Below, piece after piece: positions 6,874 through 13,108 of a stretch of DNA of 13,108 nt. A program made the position numbers and the translations under genes. Within the stretch, counting starts at the first letter, position 1; each line of letters begins with the position of its first letter. The notes beneath the pieces are model-generated. The model saw only the letters and a list, made by a program, of their open reading frames with translations. It was not told the origin of the DNA and did no database searches. The stretch is from a candidate division NPL-UPA2 bacterium (GTDB taxonomy: Bacteria > Bacillota > UBA994), in NCBI GenBank assembly GCA_018725205.1, contig QLUB01000044.1:1-13108 (forward strand), in the 5' to 3' direction.

Positions 6874-7245
6874 GTGAAGTTTTCTATAGCGCACTGCAAC
6901 ATCAATGTGTTTGACCTTGAGAAGAGCCTTAAATTCTACAAAGAAGCATTAGGTCTCGTGGAAGTCAGGCGAAAAGAAGCAAGCGATGGCAGCTTCGTTC
7001 TCGCCTTTCTTGGCGACGAAACGAGCCATTTTCGTATCGAGCTGACGTGGATGCGCGACCGCCAAACGCCGTACAACCTAGGCGACAACGAGTCCCACAT
7101 CGCCTTTGTAGTTGACGACTACGAGGCGGCGCACGCGTTGCACACTAGGCTTGGCTGCATCTGCTATGAAAACACCGCCATGGGACTTTACTTTATTGAG
7201 GACCCTGATGGCTACTGGCTAGAGGTTTTGCCGAGCAAACGGTAG
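6874..7245 (+). CDS. VOC-family protein, glyoxalase I-like (lactoylglutathione lyase type)
   Basis: A 123-residue protein with the paired beta-alpha-beta-beta-beta units of the vicinal oxygen chelate fold. Likely metal ligands sit at the positions known for bacterial glyoxalase I: H7 (AHCNINV), E56 (FRIELTW), H75 (ESHIAFVVDD) and E117 (YWLEVLP). FDLEKSLKFYKEALGL and FIEDPDGYWLEVLP are typical family phrases. The enzyme would isomerise a methylglyoxal-thiol adduct in the cytoplasm; since many Bacillota lack glutathione, the thiol may be different (for example bacillithiol), which is inference. GTG at 6874 is chosen because GGGGG at 6860-6864 lies nine bases upstream and the family starts just before the metal histidine. 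It is the first gene after the strong promoter, 45 bases ahead of the MBL gene. Confidence 0.85.
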   Translation: MKFSIAHCNINVFDLEKSLKFYKEALGLVEVRRKEASDGSFVLAFLGDETSHFRIELTWMRDRQTPYNLGDNESHIAFVVDDYEAAHALHTRLGCICYENTAMGLYFIEDPDGYWLEVLPSKR

Positions 7246-7290
7246 AGACGCGTGGCTCGTCCTGTGCCAAACGACGAAGGGGGTTCCTCG

Positions 7291-8061
7291 ATGCAGCAAA
7301 CAGCTGACCCGGTACTAGTTTATTACCTCTACCACAGCGGATTCGCGGTGGTGACCAGAAACTACATTTTGATCTTTGACTACTACCGCGACTGCCCCTC
7401 TGGCTGCAGCACGACTGCAGACCAAATTTTGGCGGCAGCGCGAGGCAGACATGTGGTTGTCTTTGTTTCGCATGCACACCACGACCACTATGCACCCGTC
7501 ATTTGGGACTGGCGTGACCAGTGTGCACAGATCAGTTATGTGGTCTCTCTAGATGTCCCAGTCCCGGATGGAGTAGCCGACGTAACGACATTGCGCGCGA
7601 ATCACCACTGTTTGTTAGGCTCGCTCAGCATCACCACCTATGCGTCTACAGACGCAGGTGTTGCGTTTTGGGTCGAAGCAGACGGCTACCGCATCTTTCA
7701 CGCGGGCGACCTAAACTGGTGGCACTGGGAAGGCGAGCCGGACGAGGACAACAGGGCGATGGCTGAGCAGTACCGTCAAGAGATCGATACTCTGCCCAAA
7801 GAGGTTGACATCGCCTTTGTGCCCGTAGACCCGCGTCTTCTGCAAGCGTATGCTTTAGGCCTTACATACTTTATGTCGCGCGTCGACGCACGGCTTGTCT
7901 TTCCTATGCACTTCGCGAATGACTACTCCATCTTCGAGTGGCTAAAGCGCGACCTAACCCAAGCGGCAGAGAGCCGTATTGCGGAAATTACGCCCTCGCC
8001 TCTCCCATTCTACTTGGACGTGAGCAGAACGCCGTCCTCAATTGAAAGGAGTGTTCTGTAA
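7291..8061 (+). CDS. MBL-fold metallo-hydrolase
   Basis: 256 residues of metallo-beta-lactamase fold. The zinc signature HAHHDH spans 61-66 (H61, H63, D65, H66); further ligands are H137 or D140 in FHAGDLNWWHW and H207 in FPMHFAND. STDAGVAFWVEADG before the HAGD strand is typical of a clostridial group related to UlaG/YtkL-like hydrolases. The substrate is unknown; the region between the aspartate and the last histidine is a short helical insert (about 150-195), with no fused domain. ATG at 7291 follows AAGGGGG (7277-7283) by seven bases; an in-frame GTG at 7252 lacks a site. Its TAA shares one base with the ATG of the MoxR gene, and GAAAGGAG in its last codons serves that gene, so the two are co-translated. 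Its link to the MoxR cluster is only by position. Confidence 0.83.
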   Translation: MQQTADPVLVYYLYHSGFAVVTRNYILIFDYYRDCPSGCSTTADQILAAARGRHVVVFVSHAHHDHYAPVIWDWRDQCAQISYVVSLDVPVPDGVADVTTLRANHHCLLGSLSITTYASTDAGVAFWVEADGYRIFHAGDLNWWHWEGEPDEDNRAMAEQYRQEIDTLPKEVDIAFVPVDPRLLQAYALGLTYFMSRVDARLVFPMHFANDYSIFEWLKRDLTQAAESRIAEITPSPLPFYLDVSRTPSSIERSVL

Positions 8062-9011
8062 TGGGGGCGATGGCCACTGCCGCTCGCCTGCGCCAAAACA
8101 TCGCCAAAGTCTTGGTAGGCAAAGAGCATGTAATCGACCTCATGCTAATAGCCCTAGCCTGTGAGGGGCATGTGCTGCTTGAGGATGTGCCGGGGACAGG
8201 CAAGACCATGCTGGCTAAGACCCTGAGCCGATCGCTTCAACTAGATTTTAAGCGCGTGCAGTTCACCCCAGATCTGTTGCCTTCTGACGTGACCGGCGTA
8301 AGCGTGTTTAACGAGGCCACCGCGCAATTTGAGTTCCGCAAGGGACCCGCATTCACGAATGTGCTTTTGGCCGACGAAATAAACCGCGCTACCCCGCGCA
8401 CACAGGCGGCTCTGCTCGAGTGCATGGAAGAACGGCAAGTGACAACAGATGGCGAAACGCGACCGCTAGCCGACCCTTTTTTGGTTATGGCAACGCAAAA
8501 CCCCATTGAACAGGAGGGCACCTTCCCTTTGCCCGAGGCGCAGCTAGACCGCTTTCTTATGCGGTTGGCGCTCGGATACCCCTCGGCAGACGAAGAAGGC
8601 CTCCTGCTACGTCGCTTTGCGCAAGCAAACCCCTTGACTACACTCGAGCCCGTTGCCAATGCACAAGACCTCGTGACCTTGCGCACGGAGGCGCAATCTG
8701 TGCATCTTGGCGAAGCTGTGTCCGAGTACATAGTGGCTGTCGTGCGCACAACACGCGACCATGAGGCGATTCGTCTAGGTGCCAGCCCGCGCGCAACGCT
8801 AGCATTAATGCGTGCGTCGCGCGCACGCGCCGCTCTGCTTGGGAGAGCCTATGTTTTACCGGACGACGTCAAAGCGCTCGCTAAATCTGTTTTGAGCCAC
8901 AGACTGATACTTAAAAACCAGTACCGTTTGCGCGGCCTCAGCCAAGAATCTGTGGTTAACGCCGTTCTAACCCAAGTCCCTGTCCCTGTTCTGCCCGACA
9001 CGGATGCATGA
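8061..9011 (+). CDS. MoxR-family AAA+ ATPase
   Basis: A 316-residue ATPase with Walker A EDVPGTGKTM (41-50, K48), Walker B VLLADEINRA (101-110, D105 and E106), sensor 1 at N147 in MATQNPIEQEGTFPLPEAQLDR, and a C-terminal helical lid carrying GASPRATLALMRASRARAALL, the sensor 2 region usual for MoxR. MoxR proteins are ring-forming, chaperone-like ATPases thought to help mature or regulate partner proteins, often with von Willebrand-like or DUF58 proteins encoded next door, as here. GAAAGGAG (8044-8051) lies upstream of the ATG. The stop overlaps the start of the DUF58 gene by four bases (ATGA), indicating strict co-production. The partner complex is at the membrane by inference from the next two products. 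Confidence 0.93.
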   Translation: MGAMATAARLRQNIAKVLVGKEHVIDLMLIALACEGHVLLEDVPGTGKTMLAKTLSRSLQLDFKRVQFTPDLLPSDVTGVSVFNEATAQFEFRKGPAFTNVLLADEINRATPRTQAALLECMEERQVTTDGETRPLADPFLVMATQNPIEQEGTFPLPEAQLDRFLMRLALGYPSADEEGLLLRRFAQANPLTTLEPVANAQDLVTLRTEAQSVHLGEAVSEYIVAVVRTTRDHEAIRLGASPRATLALMRASRARAALLGRAYVLPDDVKALAKSVLSHRLILKNQYRLRGLSQESVVNAVLTQVPVPVLPDTDA

Positions 9012-10240
9012 CCAGTCGCACCAACACTGGCGGAAGAGACGACCAGAAACGCGAGATAACCCGCGCGGAGCACGTTTCGGCCCGGCACACCGCACTTGTG
9101 TTTCTTTACTGGTTAATGGTGATGCTTGGCCTTGCTTTGCGTTCCCCGGCACTCGTGATCTTTGGGGCAGGATGCCTGCTCTTAGTGTACCTCCCTCGCT
9201 ACTACGCACGGTCGGGGCAATTGACCCTGACCTACAAGACCACTTTCTCAGAACGCTTTGCTTGGCCTGGCGATACCCTGCGCCTGACCGTGGAAATCGA
9301 AAATCGGAGCTTCTTCCCGATTTCGCTGTTACAGGTGTGGGACGAGCTGCCCCTAGGGCTTGAGGTCGAGGGAAACACACTGGCTGCTGACCGGCGCAGG
9401 CGCGTCCTGCAGCACGCTTTTAGCCTAGGCATGTGGCAAAGGGTTCGACGCCACTACGCCGTAAGCTGCCCAAGCCGCGGTGTGTACATTGTGGGCCCCA
9501 CTAGGGTTGATTTGGCCGGACCCTTCGGGTACGGACGCGAGCAGTGGCAGTTTGGGCCGCAAGCGCAAATTCTCGTTTACCCAAAGATACATGCGCTAAG
9601 TGAGCTGTCGTGCCACCCCTTAGCGATGCTTGGCGAAAGCTCTTTGCGGAGCTTCCTGCACGAGGACCCCTTGCGCCTGCGCGGCGTGCGCGAATACACA
9701 CCCGGCGACCCTTTAAGCCGCATCAACTGGAAGGCCACAGCCAAGGCCGCGCGCCTATTGGTGCACGTGCATGAGCCCTCCACCCACATCAGCGTGCAAT
9801 TCCTACTAAACCTCGCCAACAACGACCAGGTATGGCAGGGGCTTGACAGTGCCGAGACCGAGTGGGCGATTGAGGTCACCGCAAGCCTAGGCGTTGCCCT
9901 ACTAGAAAACCATGGTAGCGTGGGTGTTTCCGCGAACGACTACATTACCGATCTAAGCCTCGGTGCGGGCGAGGAGCATATGCAAAGTTTCTTGGCCACA
10001 CTCGGACTAGCTAACCGATACGCGCTCTGGAAGCCTAGCACCTTTATCGCTTCAGCGTTAGAGCAGCGGCATTTCGGCACTACACTGGTGTTAGTGACCC
10101 CTAGCCTGACCGAGGAAATTATAGCTACTCTGGAGCAAGCAGAGATACGCCGCTCGCCCTTACGCGTGGTATATACAGGGAGTGTGGCGAACCCTCTGTT
10201 TGACGACGCATCGATGCTTTGGATACAAAGGCAGGGATGA
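9008..10240 (+). CDS. DUF58 domain-containing membrane protein
   Basis: A 410-residue protein. Two closely spaced hydrophobic segments occur at about 28-44 and 47-63, so the N-terminus is anchored. A beta-rich region follows (about 70-200), then the DUF58 signature LRLRGVREYTPGDPLSRINWKAT (222-244), and a vWA-like C-terminal part without a clear MIDAS. DUF58 proteins are standard companions of MoxR ATPases; their biochemical role is unsettled, with proposed functions in envelope or extracellular polymer assembly. The ATG at 9008 overlaps the MoxR stop, and only a weak ribosome site precedes it, so translation is probably coupled. Three bases separate its stop from the next gene. Confidence 0.9.
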   Translation: MTSRTNTGGRDDQKREITRAEHVSARHTALVFLYWLMVMLGLALRSPALVIFGAGCLLLVYLPRYYARSGQLTLTYKTTFSERFAWPGDTLRLTVEIENRSFFPISLLQVWDELPLGLEVEGNTLAADRRRRVLQHAFSLGMWQRVRRHYAVSCPSRGVYIVGPTRVDLAGPFGYGREQWQFGPQAQILVYPKIHALSELSCHPLAMLGESSLRSFLHEDPLRLRGVREYTPGDPLSRINWKATAKAARLLVHVHEPSTHISVQFLLNLANNDQVWQGLDSAETEWAIEVTASLGVALLENHGSVGVSANDYITDLSLGAGEEHMQSFLATLGLANRYALWKPSTFIASALEQRHFGTTLVLVTPSLTEEIIATLEQAEIRRSPLRVVYTGSVANPLFDDASMLWIQRQG

Positions 10241-10243
10241 TGA

Positions 10244-11539
10244 ATGTACAGTAAAGTGCGTCTGTTCCTAGCGCAAACGCTCGCGCTTGCTGCTTTGGCG
10301 ATCGTGATGCACACTTGGGCCACTATATTGAGTGCTCTGCTGCACACCGCTAAATTGCATATGCCAGCTCCCTGGCATATGCTCCTAGCTGGACTAGCTT
10401 CACTGGCGATAGCGCATCTCTGTGGAAAATGCCGCTGGTGGCAGCGAATGACGCTTACCCAGGCCACCGCTTTGGCTGCGGCAGCTACTGCCAACCTCCT
10501 GATGAACGTAGGTGCTTTAGCCCTATCAGTTTTTGCTTTCACCGTCTACGCGCTTTGCCTCATGGCATTTTCCCTCGCGACCGCTGATTGGGAATATGCG
10601 GAAGTACGGCAATGGCTCACTCTAGTTTCTGTCTTTATGGGATTCGCGCTTTTTGTGGCCCCATTTGCGGGGCAACCGGCAACCTTAGACGCGCTGCTCG
10701 GCTTTTCACTGGCCAGCCTGCTTTCGCTTGGCTTCACATGGGAACAACATGTTGAGGCAACGTCGAAGCACGCCCCTACCTACAGGGGGGCTGTGTGGAT
10801 GCTCGGTGCCGCTTGTTTGTTCTTTGCCTCTGTTGCCCTAGCTGGGCGCGGCGTATTTAGTTTGCGGCCCTTGTTCGCTGTGATTGCCGGGCTGGGACGC
10901 GAACTGTTGTTGTTAGTGCTGTATCCGTTCGGCTATGTGGCCGGGGCGTTGGTCGTGGTGTTGCGCTTCTTACAGAGCCTAGCACGCAGCAGGACAACTC
11001 CGCCGCGCGAGGGTGCCAGCCCTTGGCTAGACAACCCCCTCCCCGACGTACGCGAACTAGCCGAGGCCAACCCCATTTTCCTGCAAATACTGGGTATCTT
11101 GTTTGGGGTGTTTCTGGTTGCGGTTCTTTACGTTGCGCTCGCGAGACAGATGGCCAACAAGGGGCTTTCGCAGGGGGATGAACGTGAGCCCCTGCAGGTC
11201 GAGCTCCGTTTACCACGGCTGCAATGGGCACGCAAAAACAAAGCCAAGCGTCCTCTGCTCCCGCGCGAGCCTAAGGACATTTGGGAAGTGATTCGCTTTA
11301 TCGAACATTGGGGCGCCAAACTAGCGCGCCCCCGGCGGCTAGGCGAGACGATGCAGGAGTATGCGCGCGCGCTAATACCCCTGTTGCCGCCGGAAGCTAT
11401 GACAACGATAGTGCAGAATTTCGAGCACTGCCGCTACCGCGAGCAGGCGTTGACCGAAGCCGAGTGGCATGCCATTTACGCTGCTTGGGCCGAAGCCCGC
11501 GCCGTGGTGAGCACACATACCCCTGCCCCTAAGCTTTAG
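10244..11539 (+). CDS. Multi-span membrane protein with C-terminal DUF4129-like domain
   Basis: 431 residues. Hydrophobic segments lie near 8-31, 44-60, 73-112 (two), 125-141, 148-164, 183-200, 208-241 (one or two) and 278-300. The cytoplasmic tail resembles DUF4129: RRLGETMQEYARAL (364-377), then FEHCRYREQALTEAEW (393-408), the form (ET-x-x-EYA ... F-x-x-x-RY) found at the end of TgpA-type proteins. In TgpA the membrane part is followed by an extracellular transglutaminase domain with Cys-His-Asp; here the loop between 241 and 278 is far too short to hold one, so the catalytic domain is absent. ATG at 10244 has AGGGATGA just upstream. Third partner of the MoxR-DUF58 unit; function otherwise unknown. 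Confidence 0.8.
   Translation: MYSKVRLFLAQTLALAALAIVMHTWATILSALLHTAKLHMPAPWHMLLAGLASLAIAHLCGKCRWWQRMTLTQATALAAAATANLLMNVGALALSVFAFTVYALCLMAFSLATADWEYAEVRQWLTLVSVFMGFALFVAPFAGQPATLDALLGFSLASLLSLGFTWEQHVEATSKHAPTYRGAVWMLGAACLFFASVALAGRGVFSLRPLFAVIAGLGRELLLLVLYPFGYVAGALVVVLRFLQSLARSRTTPPREGASPWLDNPLPDVRELAEANPIFLQILGILFGVFLVAVLYVALARQMANKGLSQGDEREPLQVELRLPRLQWARKNKAKRPLLPREPKDIWEVIRFIEHWGAKLARPRRLGETMQEYARALIPLLPPEAMTTIVQNFEHCRYREQALTEAEWHAIYAAWAEARAVVSTHTPAPKL
10357..10382 (+). repeat. Perfect 11-bp inverted repeat inside the DUF4129 gene
   Basis: GCATATGCCAG (10357-10367) and CTGGCATATGC (10372-10382) are exact complements around the loop CTCC. In the mRNA this gives a stable hairpin about 110 bases into the reading frame, encoding HMPAPWHM. 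No U-tract follows, so it is not a typical terminator. Confidence 0.8.
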
Positions 11540-11544
11540 CTGTG

Positions 11545-11973
11545 TTAGATGCGCGATGAGTAACGTGCTCGCTGCATCTGCTCTTCTAGCCCTAGCTTAA
11601 AGTCCGTTACCGACCCAGGATACAGCTTCGCAGTGGCCCGCTTGCCTAGAGGGTTGGTGGATTCAATTTCTACATACTCTCGCCTAAGACCGGGTATACG
11701 GCCATATTCTTCGCGCACTTTCACGGACTCTATGCAGTTGTAAGGAACTAACGTACGCGCGAACAACCCTGTCTGAATAGCCAAGCCTTCATAGTCGAGT
11801 TCATAGTAGGTGTAGATGTGCTGCACCACCTCGAATGCAATCGGAACCAGTACAAGCAGGCCCCACCAGTTACCCGGGGGATTAAGAAGGAACAAGTACA
11901 TCGGCCATACCAGAAAGAGGAAGAATAACGCTCTTTCTGTCCAGGTACTGCGGGAATGGAAACGTTCAGACAT
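11545..11973 (-). CDS. Membrane-anchored bacterial PH-domain protein
   Basis: A 142-residue protein with two hydrophobic segments (about 14-31 and 37-53) followed by a compact beta-rich domain from 56 to about 135. YYELDYEGLAIQTGLFARTL and VPYNCIESVKVREE are the usual first strands of bacterial PH domains (bPH, YdbS/DUF1200-like): an output strand, a turn at GLF, then the I-x-x-V element. The role is unknown; such proteins sit at the inner face of the membrane and have been linked to stress or envelope functions. ATG at 11973 has AGGAGGT four to five bases ahead. Convergent with the DUF4129 gene, only five bases apart, with no visible terminator. A possible leader ORF overlaps its start. Confidence 0.75.
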   Translation of the reverse strand: MSERFHSRSTWTERALFFLFLVWPMYLFLLNPPGNWWGLLVLVPIAFEVVQHIYTYYELDYEGLAIQTGLFARTLVPYNCIESVKVREEYGRIPGLRREYVEIESTNPLGKRATAKLYPGSVTDFKLGLEEQMQRARYSSRI

Positions 11974-12016
11974 GTGCTACCTCCTGCTCAAAGTGTCGCG
12001 CAGGGACCTCATACAT
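11966..12016 (-). CDS. Possible 16-codon leader peptide overlapping the PH-domain gene start
   Basis: ATG at 12016 has GGGAGG at 12029-12024, seven bases upstream. The frame reads MYEVPARHFEQEVAHV and its TGA (11968-11966) overlaps the ATG of the PH-domain gene in another frame. This could couple translation of the two. Its length allows chance occurrence, and the peptide has no known relative. Confidence 0.3.
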   Translation of the reverse strand: MYEVPARHFEQEVAHV

Positions 12017-12125
12017 GCCCAGTCCTCCCTGAATCCCTACCTGTTTACTTGATAAATTCTATACGCCTTTAATCCTTTCCTCCCTCCGCCCCATATTGAG
12101 TAAACCATAAGGAGGGTCAAGTGAT

Positions 12126-12884
12126 ATGCCGCACGACGAATTCCTGTTGCCCGGCGAGAGAGTCGATGACCTTGAACGTGGAGGCCTACGCATTATCCAG
12201 TCTGCTGATGCCTTTGCGTTCTCGGTAGATGCGGTGTTACTCGCGCACTTTGCCACACCGCGCAACTTTGATCGAGTAATGGATTTGTGCACTGGGACCG
12301 GCATCGTACCGCTACTCTTGTCAACACGCGCTACGGGACTCACGCAGTGGGGACTCGAACTAAATGCCGAGGTAGCCGAAAGAGCTACGCGCAGCGTAGC
12401 TCTTAATCATCTAAGTGAAGGCATTTCTATTGTGCAGGGAGATGTGTGTTGCGCCAAAGAGCTGTTTAAGCATCAGAGCTTTAATCTAGTGACCGCTAAC
12501 CCGCCCTATCTGCCACTCTCCACAGGCGACCTGAGCGCGAGCGACCTGCGTCGCATGGCGCGGCACGAAGTAGCCGTTACCCTAAGGGATGTTGTCGCTG
12601 CCGCACAGTGGTTGCTACCTACAGGCGGCCGCTTTGCCATGGTCCACCGTCCGCACAGGTTAACCGACATCCTTGTCACTCTGCGGGAACATCGATTGGA
12701 ACCCAAACGGCTGAGATTGGTCTATCCGGCACCGGGCAAAGAAGCTTGCATGGTACTGGTTGAGTCAATTAGGGATGCGAGACCTGAGATGAAGGTAGGT
12801 ACACCAATTCACATCCACCAAAACGATGGAAGCTACAGCAAACAGCTCCTCACTCTCTACCGCGGCGAGCTTTCAAACAGGTAG
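12126..12884 (+). CDS. tRNA1(Val) (adenine-37 N6)-methyltransferase-like protein, TrmN6/YabB family
   Basis: A 252-residue class I SAM-dependent methyltransferase. It opens with the family's DEFLLPGERVDDLERGGLRI and FAFSVDAVLLAHFA, followed by the SAM-binding motif I DLCTGTGIVPLLL (53-65), an acidic end of strand two in GLELN (76-80) and the adenine-N6 motif NPPY (125-128). The C-terminus has NDGSYSKQLLTLY as in YabB. By family it adds a methyl group to N6 of an adenine, in E. coli A37 of tRNA1(Val); the exact tRNA here is inferred. AAGGAGGG at 12109-12116 lies nine bases before the ATG. In many Bacillota yabB is followed by yazA and rsmI; that neighbourhood is not seen here. A weak promoter could be TTTACT (12044-12049) with TTTAAT (12068-12073). 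Confidence 0.85.
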   Translation: MPHDEFLLPGERVDDLERGGLRIIQSADAFAFSVDAVLLAHFATPRNFDRVMDLCTGTGIVPLLLSTRATGLTQWGLELNAEVAERATRSVALNHLSEGISIVQGDVCCAKELFKHQSFNLVTANPPYLPLSTGDLSASDLRRMARHEVAVTLRDVVAAAQWLLPTGGRFAMVHRPHRLTDILVTLREHRLEPKRLRLVYPAPGKEACMVLVESIRDARPEMKVGTPIHIHQNDGSYSKQLLTLYRGELSNR

Positions 12885-12940
12885 TAGCCAATTTCAAAGT
12901 TCCCCTCCGGATGAATCCATAGTTTTTCAAAGTCCACCAC
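12857..12940 (-). CDS. Possible small ORF or 3' remnant of a decayed gene
   Basis: Leftward from GTG 12940 (or 12937) to TAG at 12859-12857, the frame gives 26-27 residues ending DFEKLWIHPEGNFEIGYYLF plus ESSPR. AGGAG at 12950-12946 could serve either GTG. The same frame is open upstream to a TGA at 12988-12986, adding KKQYFERRRIALGVG, and the composition looks protein-like. I do not recognise the family. Either it is a real micro-ORF, or the end of a gene broken near 12985. Its tail overlaps the methyltransferase gene by 28 bases, which speaks a little against a functional gene. Confidence 0.3.
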   Translation of the reverse strand: MVDFEKLWIHPEGNFEIGYYLFESSPR

Positions 12941-12985
12941 CCCCACTCCTAGAGCAATGCGGCGTCGCTCGAAGTACTGCTTCTT

Positions 12986-13108
12986 TCAACATACCCAAAC
13001 GTGTTTAACATACTGGGTAGAGGTTAATAGAATTGTTCGAATGCCCGGTATCGCTGTCCGGGCTTCCTGCTTCATTCCGCCCGCTTGCTCCGAAACGTCG
13101 CCGCTTCG
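12986..13108 (-). other. Open frame entering from the right edge, uncertain
   Basis: Reading leftward from the edge, 40 codons are open (frame of AGGMKQEARTAIPGIRTILL) until TGA at 12988-12986, in the same frame as the remnant further left. A second frame offers ATG 13011 with MLNTFGYVERSSTSSDAALL and a stop. Neither has a good ribosome site in view. It may be the end of a gene outside the window, or noncoding. Confidence 0.2.
13043..13063. repeat. Short inverted repeat GCCCGG / CCGGGC
   Basis: GCCCGG (13043-13048) and CCGGGC (13058-13063) form a six-pair GC stem around a nine-base loop. On neither strand is there a clear U-tract, so terminator function is doubtful. Confidence 0.4.

Noticed and set aside
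8237..8749. 170-codon leftward open frame
   Set aside because: It is antisense to the MoxR gene, whose Walker motifs make the sense strand certain.
12857..12988. TGA at 12988-12986 as a selenocysteine codon joining the two leftward frames
   Set aside because: No SECIS-like hairpin is apparent just after it and no selenoprotein family is recognised.
13031..13050. GTTCGAAT, similar to a tRNA T-loop
   Set aside because: The flanking bases do not pair into a T-stem and no acceptor or anticodon arms can be found.

Overview
The window looks like chromosomal DNA from a low-to-mid GC, Gram-positive anaerobe of the Bacillota, probably Clostridia-like. The reasons are strong GGAGG-type ribosome binding sites, frequent GTG and TTG starts, tightly overlapping genes, an XRE/TPR regulator beside a small secreted peptide, and a MoxR-DUF58-DUF4129 cluster. 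No rRNA, tRNA, transposase, phage gene or CRISPR array was seen. The assignment to a phylum is inference from style, not from a marker gene.

Left part (1-2250): two leftward genes, a secreted protein cut by the window edge and a 78-residue secreted small protein with a TTG start, lie divergent to a 433-residue HTH-TPR regulator. The arrangement has the form of an RRNPP-type peptide quorum-sensing cassette (Rap/PlcR/Rgg-like): an intracellular TPR receptor, a pre-pheromone-like exported peptide, and perhaps an exoprotein as output. The shared intergenic region carries an 8-bp direct repeat and a 10-bp palindrome overlapping likely promoters. This is the best candidate for an undescribed system here, but it is a prediction from layout.

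Middle left (2294-6070): a leftward, translationally coupled three-gene operon. It encodes an Atg22/UMF1-like MFS transporter, a leaderless type I phosphodiesterase/nucleotide pyrophosphatase (alkaline phosphatase superfamily), and an oxalate/formate-antiporter-like MFS protein. An upstream intergenic region containing an imperfect duplicated module separates it from a rightward PAP2 phosphatase, which ends in a hairpin terminator.

Middle right (6821-11539): a very good sigma-A-type promoter, with a palindrome over its -10, starts a rightward run. It contains a glyoxalase I-like VOC protein, an MBL-fold hydrolase, MoxR AAA+ ATPase, DUF58 protein and a multi-span membrane protein with a DUF4129-like tail. 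The last four are overlapping or nearly so. The last gene takes the place usually held by a TgpA-type transglutaminase, but has no recognisable transglutaminase core.

Right part (11545-13108): a leftward membrane-anchored bacterial PH-domain protein, preceded by a possible overlapping leader peptide, then a rightward TrmN6/YabB-type tRNA methyltransferase. The last 220 bases hold only a possible remnant of a small leftward gene and a short hairpin.
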